From Paguma larvata (lineage: Eukaryota > Chordata > Mammalia > Carnivora > Viverridae): a stretch of DNA of 64,000 nucleotides. Positions 45,595 through 57,510 of the stretch are shown piece by piece. Position 1 is the stretch's first letter; each line of letters starts with the position of its first letter. Position numbers and translations under genes: made by a program. The notes beneath the pieces are model-generated. The model saw nothing but the letters and a program-made list of their open reading frames with translations. It did no database searches and was not told the origin of the DNA. The DNA is taken from NCBI GenBank assembly GCA_030068075.1, contig CM057830.1:19934247-19998246 (forward strand), given 5' to 3'.

Positions 45595-45770
45595 TACTTT
45601 CAAACAAACACTTGCCTTCATGAGGCAAATAAAGGGATACTGTCCATTTTTGAGATGAATCACTTGAGGCGTAGTGATTGAGTGACCTGCCTCTGTTCAA
45701 ACAAGTAATTAATCCTCAGAGCCGTATTCAAAGCCTGGCATTGTAACTTTAAATTCTGTGCAACCTGCCA
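45595..45770 (-). repeat. MIR SINE remnant, antisense
   Basis: 'CTGTCCATTTTTGAGATGAA', 'TTGAGTGACCTGCCTCTGTT' and 'CAGAGCCGTATTCAAAGCCT' follow the complement of MIR. 45246-45594 just upstream is unassigned. Confidence 0.7.
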
Positions 45771-47084
45771 CATCTCCTATGCTCAATAGTGTTAATCACT
45801 GTCATAAAAAAATATATCGGTGTCTTCATATTGTACGTTATTTTGTATTTGTATTTTGTGGTACTGAAGATTGGTTCTCAAGAAACATTAAAAAACAATT
45901 AACATCAACAAATGCCATTAAAATACCTCCCCCCACCCCCTACTCACCACTGGAGCCTGTGACATAGGGCAATTCTTCTTTCTCATCCACTCACATTCAG
46001 TATTTGAAACACAGAGAAGCCCAAGAGGAAAGCCTCTGACTTGGGATGAGAATCATAGGTTCTAGGTGTTTCCTAAACCCTCTGCCCTCTGCTTTTTTTC
46101 TCCTTTCCTCTCTGGTACTTAATTAGTATGCAGAGTGTTGCAGACCCCCCAGTGAGTTGATCCATTAAAAGACATTTTGTTGTTAAATATTTCATTGTTA
46201 TGAGCTCACATTTAAATCTAAAGAGCAATTTGTAAAAGAATGAAGTATTCAAAGATTTTATAGCCTGTAAAACAACAAGGAAATTACTTTTAAGAGAACT
46301 GCCACATCATGGAGACACTGCCTTTTTCATTTCTCTCTTTCCTGCCAGTGTTTTGCCTCTGTTTTCCTCCACACCACCCTAGTACGTCGGATCTGAACCA
46401 CAGAAAATTACACACTTCGAGCCATGAGTCAACCCAGGGCATAGGATGATTAAAAACGCAAGATCCTGCTACTTAACTTCGTTCCCTCCTCTTCTCCAAG
46501 TCTGTGATCTGTGCTACACCACTACCTAGAGGACTCCTTTCGGCTTCCAGTCACAGCAGTTAGCGAGCAGTCTCACTGGCATTACAAAATCATTTTCTCA
46601 CGTAAGGTACCTATGCTGGGAAAGTAAAGGAGGCAAGAACACACCAAGGGAAAAGCAAGAACCGAGTACCATTGTGAAATACCAGCAGAGCCAAGTCGTG
46701 TATAAAGGTCATGTTGAGAAGGCTAGAGATGCCAGCTTTGCCATCTCTGCTTCTGATCCCGATGCCTGTATGCTAGCTTGAAAGCTGCACTGAGAACAAC
46801 CCCTCCTCCCCCAGGGTCCTAAAGCTGCTTGTGCAGCTGTGCCTCCCACTAAATGGTTTCTCATCATAATGCTTCTAGGGTGAGCGTATTAAGCTGAATC
46901 ATGGTCTCTTCTGACATAGATAGCAGAGCTCCACATGCACTGAGAAAACAGGCATGAAGGAAATGCAATCAGTTCAACTACTGCTAATTTAACAGTGAAT
47001 AATAAAATTAAAAAATAAAAATAAAACACTTCACTGCCGAGAAAGACCAGAAGAATCTCTCACTAATTCCCTTTTATTTTTAAG
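45771..47084. other. Unassigned DNA
   Basis: 1.3 kb of mixed composition with no recognised repeat. 46300-46900 is GC-balanced and could be unique sequence. No coding signal visible. Confidence 0.5.
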
Positions 47085-47208
47085 CCCTAATTTTAAAGAT
47101 GAAAATTTTGAGTTCGAGAAATTATATGACTTGTCCAAGGTGCCTCAACTGATAACTGATAGGGTTAAGTTACCAAGTGTAATATACTAGAAGTTTCCTA
47201 GTCTAACC
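47085..47208 (-). repeat. MIR SINE remnant, antisense
   Basis: 'TTTTAAAGATGAAAATTTTG', 'GACTTGTCCAAGGTGCCTCA' and 'TAACTGATAGGGTTAAG' follow the complement of the MIR core. Confidence 0.65.
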
Positions 47209-47223
47209 ACACAGTTAATTCTT

Positions 47224-47425
47224 TGTTTCTTAATTGTTTATTTTTGAGAAGAGAGCATGAGCAGAGAAGGTGTGGGGTGGCGGGGGCGGAGGGGTGAACA
47301 GATGATCCAAAGCAGGCTCAGCCTTGACAGCAGAGAGCCTTATGGGGGGCTCGAACTCACAAACAGTGAAATCATGATCTGAGCCAAAGTTGGATGCTCA
47401 ACTGACTGAGGCACCCAGGCACCCC
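47224..47425 (-). mobile_element. CAN-SINE, antisense, with TSD
   Basis: TSD ACACAGTTAATTCTT (47209-47223) and ACAGAGTTAATTCTT (47426-47440), one mismatch. The body has an unusual G-rich run at 47274-47294. Ends 'TGAGGCACCCAGGCACCCC'. Confidence 0.94.
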
Positions 47426-47440
47426 ACAGAGTTAATTCTT

Positions 47441-48007
47441 AAAGCATCTTGTTAATACCTGTTTTGTAATAAGCACGGTCAGTCACACTGAGAGACAGAA
47501 CAGTCATTTCTTGGGCAACCAAAACATTTTGGGGCAGTTTTAAGGATAAGAAACATTTTTTTTTCCTTTTTACCTTAGATTTATTCCTCTGGATGTTTCA
47601 TTTCTTCATTTCCTTTTGGCCTCTTGAAACTAAAGGGAACATTGAGCCTTATTTTGTTTCTGCATGACTTCCATCTATTTAATCATGCTTCCAATGACTT
47701 TATTTAGCCCTGCCTCTCCTCTAGTCACTCTTTCTAAATAGAGGTATTAGGCCCCTACTGCATCGCCTTTTCTCTCTGCAAACGGCTCCGTATTCTTCAA
47801 TCTCAGTTCGATTAGTATAGGTGTATACTATTCATATAACTCAGTTCTTGGCTGGTCTCCTTCATTTATTTTCGTGATTATTATAATTATTTCATCAGGA
47901 CTGTTTTGCCATGACTATCTGCTTCCATTGTCCACTTGTGTCACTATATCCACAGGGTAAATATGAGCCATCGAAGTTGCTGGATCAAAGCATTCGTGCA
48001 TTATTTT
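47441..48007. other. Unassigned DNA
   Basis: Nothing recognised. Confidence 0.5.
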
Positions 48008-48011
48008 AGGG

Positions 48012-48280
48012 TGTTAGAGCAAATACTCGGCACCCAGGAAGAGACAAGCCACACGTACTTGGGAATCAGGAAAAGACTATTTATTGCACACTGGTGCTGG
48101 CACAGCAGAGTCACTTCCAAAGGCTGAGTCCCAAACCTTATCATAGGCCTCCTTTTCTGGCTGGGATGGTAGGGGGTTGAGAGACAAAAGAAAAAGGGGA
48201 GGGGGCCCTTAGTAGTGGTGCTGCATGGACAGTTGGTAGACACAGGAGGCAAGCAAGATTACAGAAGCCCAAAGTGTGCA
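48012..48280 (-). mobile_element. Short ERV solo LTR with 4-bp TSD
   Basis: Plus strand starts TGTTAGAGCAAATACTCGGC and ends AAAGTGTGCA, giving TG...CA. AGGG flanks both ends (48008-48011 and 48281-48284). In minus sense, AATAAA (complement at 48080-48085) is followed by a CT-rich U5, as expected of an LTR; U3 is short, about 190 bp. At 269 bp it is small for a class I LTR. The open frames crossing it on both strands have no recognisable domain. Confidence 0.7.
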
Positions 48281-48284
48281 AGGG

Positions 48285-49234
48285 AAGTATCCACTCTTGG
48301 ACTTCTGGCTGGCCCTTTTTTTCTATTTTTACTCACCTTTCTTCTCAAGGGGACCCTTCTGTGTCTTTTTCCAGTCTGTTATCTGCCGATTATATTTGTC
48401 CCCTTTTGCTTCCAAATGACAATTCATAAGCTCTTTGAAAACAAAGTATGCTGTAGTGGAAATCATCATTCTGAATGTCATGAGCTGGGTGTGACTTTGA
48501 CAAGGTATCTAGGGCAAAGTGTTGTCATTTATAAGAAGAAGGGTCATTTCATCATTGGCATTGTTTCTGCCCTCACTTCCTGGCACTCTGTAACTCCTAC
48601 TTATTTTCATTATGTATTCATTATCTTGAAATTTTAAAATGGTCTTCAGAAGTATTTTCATTGTTTACGCTCTCTTTCTTGTCTATCAAGTATGGCTTTT
48701 CAAAGACCCCTATTAAAGTGTGGTACTAGAAATAAACACAAAACTCACGATCCACTCTGACCAGGTCAATCTAAAACAGTGAGGTACCAGTTTACTTTTT
48801 CTGGAGAGTCACCTTTTGCTGTGTTAGATTTTCTTTTTTGTTTGTTTGTTTTATTTTTGGTTTGATTTTTAAAACTCTGTTAACTGGACTTCTTTAGAAG
48901 TGAAACTTGGTACTCTTTGACTTGTTGCCTATTGCCAATCCATGTTTTCCTTATCTCGTATGTTGATAAATTACTATTTGAAAACCAAATTATAGGACGA
49001 TACATTTAGCTCAGTTAAATTTCATTTGGGGTATATAATCCCAGTACATTTGGTATGTTTTTAGTGTTGATTCTACTGCCATTTATGTTAGTATAACATT
49101 TAGCTTTCATTCTCCCTAAACATTATTTCTTATCATAGGGTAGGAAAAGTTACCTCTCAACCCTTAGGTTCCCTGGCTGGGTCTGAAAATGAAACTGAAA
49201 AAGACAGAAGAAAAGCATACCAATTTATTGAGTA
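48285..49234. other. Unassigned DNA with a possible MIR
   Basis: 48445-48545 weakly resembles a MIR core ('GTATGCTGTAGTGGAAATCA', 'GTGTGACTTTGACAAGGTAT'). The 140-codon plus frame over 48215-48637 begins in the LTR and crosses this MIR-like part, so it is not a gene. Confidence 0.4.
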
Positions 49235-49451
49235 CTATTTTTTTAATGTTTTTATTTATTTATTTTGAAAGAGAGAGGGAGAGCATGAGCAAGACGAGGG
49301 ACAGAGAGAGAGGACAGAGAAAATCCCATGCAGGCTCTTGGCTATCAGCATGGAGCCCAACCCAGGGGCCTGATTTCCTCAACCATGAGATCATGACCTG
49401 AGCTGAAATCAAGAGTTGGGCACTTAACCGATTGAGCCACCCAGGTGACCC
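49235..49451 (-). mobile_element. CAN-SINE, antisense
   Basis: 'TTTATTTATTTATTTTGAAA' tail complement to 'CGATTGAGCCACCCAGGTGA' + CC. Lies 115 bp from an oppositely oriented SINE. Confidence 0.93.
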
Positions 49452-49565
49452 TTGAATATAAGTTTTACGTCACATAACAAAATGAAAGCCCAAAGAAACA
49501 AACCGGAGTACTTTTATGTTAGGTTTGATGAAGATTGGACACTCATCTAGAAATACGCTAGGTCA

Positions 49566-49776
49566 GGGGCATCTGGGTGGCTTACTCGGACAGGCATCTG
49601 ACTCTTGGTTTTGGCTCAGATCACGATCTCATGTTTCATGGAATCGAGTCCTGCATCCGGCTCCACACTGTTAACATGGAGCCTGCTTGGGATTCTCTCT
49701 CCCTCTCTCTCTGCCTCTTCCCAGCTGGTGCTCTTCTTTCTCTTTCTCAAACAAATAAACTTTTTTATTAAAAAAA
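49566..49776 (+). mobile_element. CAN-SINE, sense
   Basis: Head GGGGCATCTGGGTGGCTTAC. TSD AATACGCTAGGTCA (49552-49565) and AATATGCTAAATCA (49777-49790), three transitions. Tail 'CAAACAAATAAACTTTTTTA'. Confidence 0.94.
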
Positions 49777-49790
49777 AATATGCTAAATCA

Positions 49791-50729
49791 AAGAGTATGA
49801 GGTAAATGTAGTAAACCGGAGATACACAGCAAGTTCTGTTTGTTTGGAGTCCCTTTATAGATAAGGGACACAACTCTTCCAGATATAGAGAGGGTATCTC
49901 TCACATGAGGGTTTTATGACCTCTTTCAGGAGATAAGGGTGGGAGAAGGTCAGAGTGATCTTCTTGGCTTCTTCTCTTTCCTCAAACTCCTTCAGCTTAA
50001 AATATTCAGTATGGCAAGGTGTCATATTTGGGGGTAACTGGTCCTGAATCCCATCAGCATATTTCTTTCTTTGCAAACAGAATATCTCAAGGGAAACAAA
50101 CCTGGAGCATGTTCTGTAGCATGCTGCCCAGTTGACAATGAGCTACTAATCTATATTGTGACTATTTGTGTGACAAGCAATCCAAGTTTCTACCGTTATT
50201 TTAAATCTCATCCATGGGATTCCATTAGATATTCTGAAAATATATGTCTTCCTGAAATTAAAATATATCTGCAGTATTCCTGTAGTGATCAATCTAGGAA
50301 ATTTACCTAAAAAGAATGTTTTCTATAATTCCTTTGGCTTCTGATTATTACCATTTTTTTCTAGCTTAGTTGTTTATTATTAACTAATTAATCTTATAAT
50401 GTACCAATTAAATTGAGATTTGACAATGAACTTCCTCATTTATGCTTCCCACTGCTTTTTTTCTTGTTCTGAAAAATCAGCATGTGTATTCCCTTCCCTC
50501 TTATGCATAACTTACATTGTCTCATTTCTCATAAAATTTTTTACTGTTTCTATGCTCCTATGTAACATACTTTCATTGTCTTATGACATAATTTATTGGA
50601 ATAGGAGATTTGATCTCATTTATAGTAGGCAGTTGCAATTCTTTTATTATCTTTGGATGTTTATTGATTTTGAGCTTATACTAAATAATTTATCATAAAT
50701 CTTGCAAATGGTAAGTAATGTTACTTATT
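49791..50729. other. Unassigned DNA
   Basis: Nearly 1 kb without recognised features. Open frames on both strands are domain-free. Confidence 0.5.
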
Positions 50730-50739
50730 AGAAAGTATA

Positions 50740-50960
50740 GGGATGCCTGGGTGGCTCAGTCGGTTAAACGTCCAACTCTTAATTTCAGCTCAGCTCATGA
50801 TCTTGATAGTTTGTGGCTTCACCCTTGACCATGCAGAGCCTGCTTGTGATTCTCTCTCTGCCTCTCTCTGCCTCTCTCTGCCTCTCTCTGCCTCTCTCCC
50901 TCTCACACTGTCTCTCTCTGAAAATAAACTTGAAAAAAATACTAAAAATGCTTTAAAAAA
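50740..50960 (+). mobile_element. CAN-SINE, sense, with TSD
   Basis: TSD AGAAAGTATA at 50730-50739 and 50961-50970. Head GGGATGCCTGGGTGGCTCAG; the CT body contains four tandem copies of CTCTCTGC (50854-50890). The B-box region is altered (TTGTGGCTTCACCC). Confidence 0.95.
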
Positions 50961-50970
50961 AGAAAGTATA

Positions 50971-51959
50971 AAATCACCATTAAAAAAAGTAACACAGAAG
51001 CTTACTTACTTTTCGTGTGGGGCAGGATCTCAAAGAGAGCAAGTGAGTTGAATTTCTAAGCTTCTTAGTATATTGGGATTCAAATATCATTAGATTTTGT
51101 TTCTATAGATAAATAGAGGCATGTTCAATCATTTACTGTAATCTGTCTTCATTCTTAGTTATCTTAGTTCCTATGAGTGCTTACATTAAGCAACCAAACA
51201 TTCTAAAATTCTAAATTATTCCACAAGTGCTTCTACATCAAAATAATCTACAAAATGGTTTTACGTTCACATATATTTGGAAAACCCTTTGTTGTGTAGC
51301 CCAGTGTTGGAGATTCATGTTTCACTTTAGCATGCTATTACGTCTAAGAAGTATTGTTGAACCCAGTCTTCCAAAGTGATCAAAACTCCTTGCCTTTGTT
51401 TTAGCCTCAGGTGGAATAACTCTGGGTAGTGCTGCAGAAAGCTACGTTTTGCAGTGTAACTGACACCACGTTTCATGTGGAGTCCGGTTCAAATTCCTGT
51501 TGCTCTGATTTTTCCATCATATTTCCAGGGACTTGTGAACATTTATATTTCTTCATTTTTACCAGCTTATTTATTTTTATTATTTATTATGTTTATTGGC
51601 TATCCTGTTCTTCATACAAGTGCAGTGAATATGACATTGTCTTCTTTGATTTGTGTCTCTCTCGAATCCATTCTTTTAAAAGATATTTACCAAGGTACTC
51701 AGTCACAAACCAAATATAATTACCAAGTTTTTCTTATAAATAAAGTTCTTCCTACTGGATAATTTTATTTATGCTTAACAGCTCTTTGACTCATTTATAC
51801 TAACATTGCTCATTATTTTAACTTTGAATTAAAACTTACTTGATTATTCTAGTACATAATTATATAAAAACATTCTGTTTTCTGAAATCAGCTTCATAGA
51901 GCATAATACTTTCTCCAGTATAATTGTAATTAACTTGTGTCTCACAGAAGACAAAAATA
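50971..51959. other. Unassigned DNA
   Basis: Nothing recognised. Confidence 0.5.
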
Positions 51960-52175
51960 AATAGAGTGGTGATTAGCAGTTCATGTTCCGCCGGCAGCTT
52001 ACCCTGGATTCCAGTTCTGCCTCTGATGTTATTTAACTTCTGTTTTCTCATTTCTTAAATGATAATGGTTCCTTTCTCAGAGAGTTGCTGCGGGACTGGA
52101 AATTGAATGGCAAAACATATAAAGTATCAAATAGACTTACAAGAAAATAGGAAGCACTTCATTCAGTATAATTTA
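51960..52175 (+). repeat. MIR SINE
   Basis: 'GAGTGGTGATTAGCAGTTCA', 'GGATTCCAGTTCTGCCTCTG', 'TTCTGTTTTCTCATTTCTTA' and 'AGAGAGTTGCTGCGGGA' are the MIR core in order. Old but nearly full length. Confidence 0.8.
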
Positions 52176-52189
52176 AATATGAAGAAATG

Positions 52190-52510
52190 TGCAGTTGTTT
52201 ATGGTTCATAGAATTTTGGCGAATGTGTACACCCATATAATATACGCCGCTATCAAGACAAAGAGCATTTCTGACATCTCGAAAATTTCTCTAGTAACTC
52301 TTTCTTGTCTCTTCCACTTTCTCCCCAGACAACCACTGTTCTCATTTCTATCACCATATATCCATTTTGCCTATTCCAGAACTTCATATAAATTGAATCA
52401 TAATAACTGCCTTCTTTTGCTCAAAACAGTCTGAAAAATTAATCCGTGTTTTTGTGTTTTTCAGTGATTTATTCTTCTTATTACTGAACTGTTACCACAC
52501 TTTTTTGTCA
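52190..52510 (-). mobile_element. Old L1 3'-end-like sequence, antisense
   Basis: 'TATCAAGACAAAGAGCATTT', 'CCCCAGACAACCACTGTTCT', 'TTCCAGAACTTCATATAAAT' and 'TGAATCATAATAACTG' match a common old L1 3' UTR sequence. Subfamily undetermined. Confidence 0.55.
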
Positions 52511-52671
52511 CTTATTAGCAGTGTAACACTTCCCCCTAAAATGTATGCAAAAGCTTGTAAAGTATCATTAATCCATGAAAATAGTTTCAAAAAATCACAT
52601 ATATAAGTGCATTCTGCTTTTTCAGTTTTGTTATATCTCTCAGTTCAGATATAAATCTGCATTAGTTAATT

Positions 52672-52820
52672 TCTTTTAGAGAGAGAGCACAAGCAGGGGA
52701 GAGGGGCAGAGTAAGAGAGAGGATCTTAAGAAGGCTCCATGCTCAGCACAGAGCCTGACATAGGGCTCAATCCCACAACCCTGATATCAAGAGTCACACA
52801 CTCAACCAACTGAGCCACTT
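52672..52820 (-). mobile_element. CAN-SINE, antisense, truncated
   Basis: Short GA-rich body, 'CTCAGCACAGAGCCTGACAT', 'CAACCAACTGAGCCAC'. Ends before the usual CCAGGCACCCC. Confidence 0.9.
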
Positions 52821-52897
52821 TTTAAAAAATTGGTTAATTTTTAAAATCATCCTTTTTTCTTAATGGTATTATTGTATGGGACTTTTTCTTTTCCTTT

Positions 52898-53016
52898 AAG
52901 TAGGCTCCACGTCAGCATGGAGCCCAGTGCAAGGCTTGAACTCATGACCTTGAGATCAAGACCTGAGCTGAAATCAGGAGTCAGATGCATAACCAACAGA
53001 GCCACCACAGTGCCCC
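52898..53016 (-). mobile_element. CAN-SINE fragment, antisense
   Basis: 'AAGTAGGCTCCACGTCAGCA', 'GAGATCAAGACCTGAGCTGA', 'CAGAGCCACCACAGTGCCCC'. Lacks the GA-rich body and tail. Confidence 0.88.
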
Positions 53017-53212
53017 TTGATGAGATTTATAAGGGTCATAATTTTTTTTTATCCTCTCATTCCTTTAAGACCTTTTTTTGTTTGGAATTTCTGCTGTTTT
53101 CCTATTTTCTCTGAGTTTTTAAGTGTTCCTAAAGTTTGGCCATATCTGAATATGCTCAGTTTCATTTCCTTTACCTTTTTTTTTTTAATTTTTAAATTTT
53201 TTAATACTTGTT

Positions 53213-53272
53213 AAAAATTTATTTTTACTTGAGAGAGGAAGAGAGCACGTGTAAGCAAGGGAGATGGACGGG

Positions 53273-53336
<64 letters not shown>

Positions 53337-53457
53337 CACAGGCAGGATCCATGCTTAGCATGGAACCTGATGCAGGCCTTGATCCCACAACCCTAGATCA
53401 TGACCTGAGCAGAAATCGAGAGTCCGATGCACAACTGACTGAGCCACCCAGGTGCCC
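53213..53457 (-). mobile_element. CAN-SINE, antisense, with expanded (GA)n
   Basis: Tail complement 'AAAAATTTATTTTTACTTGA', then a long GA run (53279-53334), then 'GCTTAGCATGGAACCTGATG' and 'CTGACTGAGCCACCCAGGTG'. The GA expansion is within the SINE body. Confidence 0.93.
53279..53334. repeat. (GA)n microsatellite, about 27 units
   Basis: Grew from the GA-rich body of the host SINE. Frames read through it give only Arg-Glu or Ser-Leu repeats and are not genes. Confidence 0.95.
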
Positions 53458-54114
53458 TACAATTTTTTTACTTTTATCTATCGTAAAACCTCATGGTAAA
53501 TTCCCCCAAGATCCCTTCCATGTCCACAGCACCAGCTAGTTTTTGTTGTTTGGAATTAAGTTTAGAATTGCAGCTTCCATAATTCTCAGCATTGCTTTCA
53601 TAATTGCAATTTGCTGGTGAGATTCTACCATATTTTCTACTTTTAAGAACTTTCACACAAGTCTTTAACTTTTGTCATTCGGTTTAGGTTTCTGAAATGG
53701 TACTTTTTCTGGATTTATATTTCAGTGGCCAAACCAGAATATTCTACTAGTAAGTATTTGTAAACTGGTGTTTCAGTTTAAATCATGTTTAAATTTTCAC
53801 ATTTAAATAATGTTAAAGAGTGTTTAGTGATTGAACTGGAAACAGTTAATGTATTTCAGACTGAATTCCTTTGAAGACCGTCTTTCCTCATATTCATCTT
53901 CATATTCTAAGGCTTTAGCAGGCAGTTACTAAGATGTAATAAACCTTTAAGGATTAGCTGATGTAAAATTTGCATATTAGAATTAATATAATTAGATTAA
54001 GAGATTGTTTTATCTCCTTTATTTTCCAAACTCCTAAATGAGAATATACTGTAAATAATGAAGAAGTTTCTGATAGCTCATGATCAGAATTAGAAAAACT
54101 TGAATCAAATAATG
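53458..54114. other. Unassigned AT-rich DNA
   Basis: Nothing recognised. Confidence 0.5.
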
Positions 54115-54205
54115 AAATAGCTGCTGATTTGATTCAAGCCCTGGACAAGTTAATTCATCTCTCTGTACTTTAAGTGTTGGGCTTAATATGTATATATGTA
54201 AGTGT
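54115..54205 (+). repeat. MIR SINE, left half
   Basis: 'TTGATTCAAGCCCTGGACAA' and 'GTTAATTCATCTCTCTGTAC' follow MIR. It breaks at an antisense L1 3' end and resumes at 54500. Confidence 0.6.
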
Positions 54206-54211
54206 TTATGT

Positions 54212-54490
54212 ATGTTTTAACTTTGTATTTTATTGAGGCATAGTTGGTATATAGCATTATATTAGTTTTAGTCACACAGCATAATAATTTGGTATTTGTG
54301 TATATTATGAAATAATCACCACAATAAGTTTAGTTAACATCCATCAGCATATATAGTTACAGAATTTCTCTCTTATGGTGAGAACTTATAAGATTTACTC
54401 TCAGCAACCTTCATATGTGCAATACAGTATTATTAACTATAGTCACCATGCTGTACATTATATCCTGCTCTTACTATTTTCAAATGAATT
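54212..54490 (-). mobile_element. L1 3' end, antisense, inserted in a MIR
   Basis: 'TTTTATTGAGGCATAGTTGG', 'AATCACCACAATAAGTTTAG', 'TTAACATCCATCAGCATATA' and 'AACTATAGTCACCATGCTGT' match the complement of the L1MA/MB 3' UTR. No ORF2 is left. Confidence 0.8.
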
Positions 54491-54499
54491 GAGAGACAT

Positions 54500-54635
54500 C
54501 ATAATATCTCTTCCTAGGGTTGTTATGTAGGACGCAGGTTTAATAAGATAATTCATGTAATATGTGTTGACCTGGCAAACAAGTATTCTACCTGTGTAAT
54601 TTATTATTATCAATATTATTACTAGTACTCCTGCT
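54500..54635 (+). repeat. MIR SINE, right half
   Basis: 'CCTAGGGTTGTTATGTAGGA' and 'GATAATTCATGTAATATGTG' follow the MIR 3' half; continues the MIR at 54115-54205. Confidence 0.65.
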
Positions 54636-56280
54636 ACTGTCCTTTAAAAGATTGCTGTTATTTAAAAGGTATCTGAATAAGGATAATGTCTGGTTGTTTG
54701 CATAAATAATTTTAGGCCTCACGGGTAAACCTTATTAAGACCTAAACCCGTGCAGACAAGCCTCCACATCAATCAATGAACACTGAGTCTTGTAAACACA
54801 TTGAATTCTGGTATTGAAACTTAAATATCTGTTGAGAACTGAGCTCAATAGTACTCATGATTCTCACCCACCTATCTGAAATGTCACACACAGCTGGGTT
54901 GGAATAATATATAGCCTGAGACGGTAGTGAATCACTTTAACATTCCAGCAAAAAGATAAGACAGTTACATGTCTCTTAAAACTTCAAGATGACTAAATCT
55001 TACACTGATATATCTGTGTAGAGTAAAAAACTGTAACTGTTAGCAAGTCATATGAAATTAAAAAAAAACTTATATATTGATCTTTATGGCAAATAGGCTT
55101 TGTAATTTAACAAATATGTCTAGGCCTGTACTGTAATTCTCTTTTAGAATTTCTCCTTATTACTACATACACAGATACACATACATAGTTGGATTAAGAT
55201 AATCTGCTACTTCATTCATGATAGTAACAAAAAAGAAGGATACCAAATTTGTAACAAGAAGATTCATAATTGTTAAAAATCTATTAAACTAAAAACTTGT
55301 TTTCAAAAGGAAAACTATGGAATCAATTATATATAGTGACACTTTACAGTCCATCAGAAGAGATTATGTGTTTTGAAGAGAAGCTGAATGGGCTTGGTTC
55401 CTGCTCTGTGAACTGACAGTAGATATGTTAAAGTGGTAAGGATTTCCTATAGAAGAGAAAAAATACCGAGTTTGCCATGGCACTTCCTCATATACATTTG
55501 TGACAAGATGTAGAGATCCTTTGAGCTTGTGAGGCTACCAAAGTCTCAAAAATAAAGCCCAATAATTGCACATTGGGCATTAGGTGGTAACACAAGCTTT
55601 ATCTATTGAGATTTGGGAGAGAAAAGTGATAACTTGTGGCATTTTAAGCAACTCTCAAGATAATAAATTAATCAAAGAGAGTCATTGGTCTTAAGTGCCA
55701 TAATTTCAAAAGGAGTAAGACCAGACTGTAAGGATTCTTTTTGCACAGAAGAGGCATCTGCAACACATTTCACAATTCAATAAGAGAGGCTAATGAAGAA
55801 AACCAAAAGTAGGGTCAAATTTTTAAAATGAAAACAAATTTAGGTGAGATCTGGCATGCACACACACACACACACACACACACCATTTCTTAGCTGTCCA
55901 GACTCTGGCAAACCTCATCCTCTAGTTCTGTCCTGCATGAACCTTGGGTTCCACTCCCCACTGCAATCTGGAGATTCAGTTTCATCGCTCGCTTCAGAGC
56001 AGGTCTGGCCTAAGTGTGCAAGAGCCCTGTCCTCTGAAGCAAATTCAGTATGACATTGGTTTTACTGTCCTCAAAGTGGTATGGTATGATCCTCAGACAC
56101 CATACCCACCGAACACTAGTCAGACTCTCACCTTTATTGGTTTATTCCGCAGGGTTTTTGTCATGGTTTTGTGTCAGGGAACAGTTTGTTTATTCTTTTG
56201 TTTAATTTTTGAAGAGAATTTTAAAGGAATTATTTAGACAGGAAGTTGGACTCTGTTTTCCAATACCTCCAGTCACTTGT
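54636..56280. other. Unassigned DNA
   Basis: 1.6 kb. Apart from the (CA)n at 55859-55883 nothing is recognised. 55890-56240 has overlapping plus frames without any domain. Confidence 0.5.
55859..55883. repeat. (CA)n microsatellite
   Basis: About twelve CA units without interruption. Confidence 0.95.
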
Positions 56281-56297
56281 CTGGAGTCCTGTTTCTT

Positions 56298-56511
56298 TTT
56301 TTTTTTTTAATTTTTTAATGTTTATTTATTTTTGAGAGACAGAGTGTGAGCAGGTGAAAGGCAGAGAGAGAGGGAGACACAGAATCTGAAGGAGGCTCCA
56401 GGCTCTGAGCTGTCAGTACAGAGCCTGATGTGGGGCTCAAACTCATGAATCGCGAGATCATGACCTGAGCTGAAGTCGGAGGCTTAACCGACTGAGCCAC
56501 CCAGGCACCCC
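56298..56511 (-). mobile_element. CAN-SINE, antisense, with 17-bp TSD
   Basis: TSD CTGGAGTCCTGTTTCTT (56281-56297) and CTGGAGTTCTGTTTCTT (56512-56528), one mismatch. Complete, near consensus. Confidence 0.96.
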
Positions 56512-56528
56512 CTGGAGTTCTGTTTCTT

Positions 56529-57510
56529 CTTAAACGGATCCCCTGAGACATATCAATACTATATATCCAACCAACTTCTATAAATGCATAGCACTACTGC
56601 CCCTTGGAAGGTGACACTGGGTTTATTGACCAGTGCTTCAGATCCTTTGGTGTTCCTCTGATCACCCCTGCAGCTGCATGAGTAATCATATATTTCCCAT
56701 ATTCTTCAAATTTATACTGTATCAGCAGATAACGAACTGTTGACTCAGGATAATCTGAAAACTGTTTTACTTTAAAAGAATTTCTCAGAATAATCCTCCT
56801 GGTTCCAACTGTTGAACTCTTCTTTTCCTTTTCCCATAAGTTTGCTACTCAGATTCCAAGAGACTTTGTGAGGTAGGAGAAATTTAGGTAAAACGTAACA
56901 TAATATAATTAACTTTCCACTTGCCTCCTAGGTTGGGAAGAATTTATGGGTCTCTTTCTAGGTTGATACTTGGGTGACTCAGCATTAAATCAAGCCTGCT
57001 TGTAGTATGGATTTTGCCTGACCCTTGAAAGTAGATTTGTATTTTCTCTTTCCAGTAACAGGATTCACATTCTTAACATCTTCCCATTTGTCTCATTTCT
57101 TAAAAAATGAAGTCTTGTCTTATTCCCTAAGGCCAAGAAATTGAACTTCCATCAGCTCAGCATCAGGCATTTTTGACTAAATAATGCAAAAATTATTTGC
57201 TGTCAGAGTTGTCTTGGGGAAATGCCTAGGAGTAGAATTGCCGGTGACTATTAAGCTTTCCTTTGTATCACTGTGTTTCTGAAATTGTATTATGACGTGC
57301 TTGTCCCTGTCTTTCTACGTGTCTGTCTTTGTGTTCACCCTGCTTCTGGTTCATTGAGGTTCTTAGATCTATCAACCTTAGTGTGTCACATCTGTGAATG
57401 TTTTGATATCATTTCTTCACTTTTTTTTTTCTCTCTCACTCTGCCTCCCTCTTTTATCTAGAACTCCAGTTACACACATTTAAGACCATCTAAAAATATC
57501 CTATAGTTCA
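56529..57510. other. Unassigned DNA
   Basis: Nearly 1 kb with nothing recognised. Confidence 0.5.

Noticed and set aside
48215..48637. 140-codon plus-strand open frame as a gene
   Set aside because: It begins inside the solo LTR, crosses MIR-like DNA, has no recognisable domain and no supporting splice or promoter context.
53208..53539. Arg-Glu repeat protein encoded at the GA tract
   Set aside because: Frames through (GA)n in a SINE body are open because the repeat lacks stop codons.
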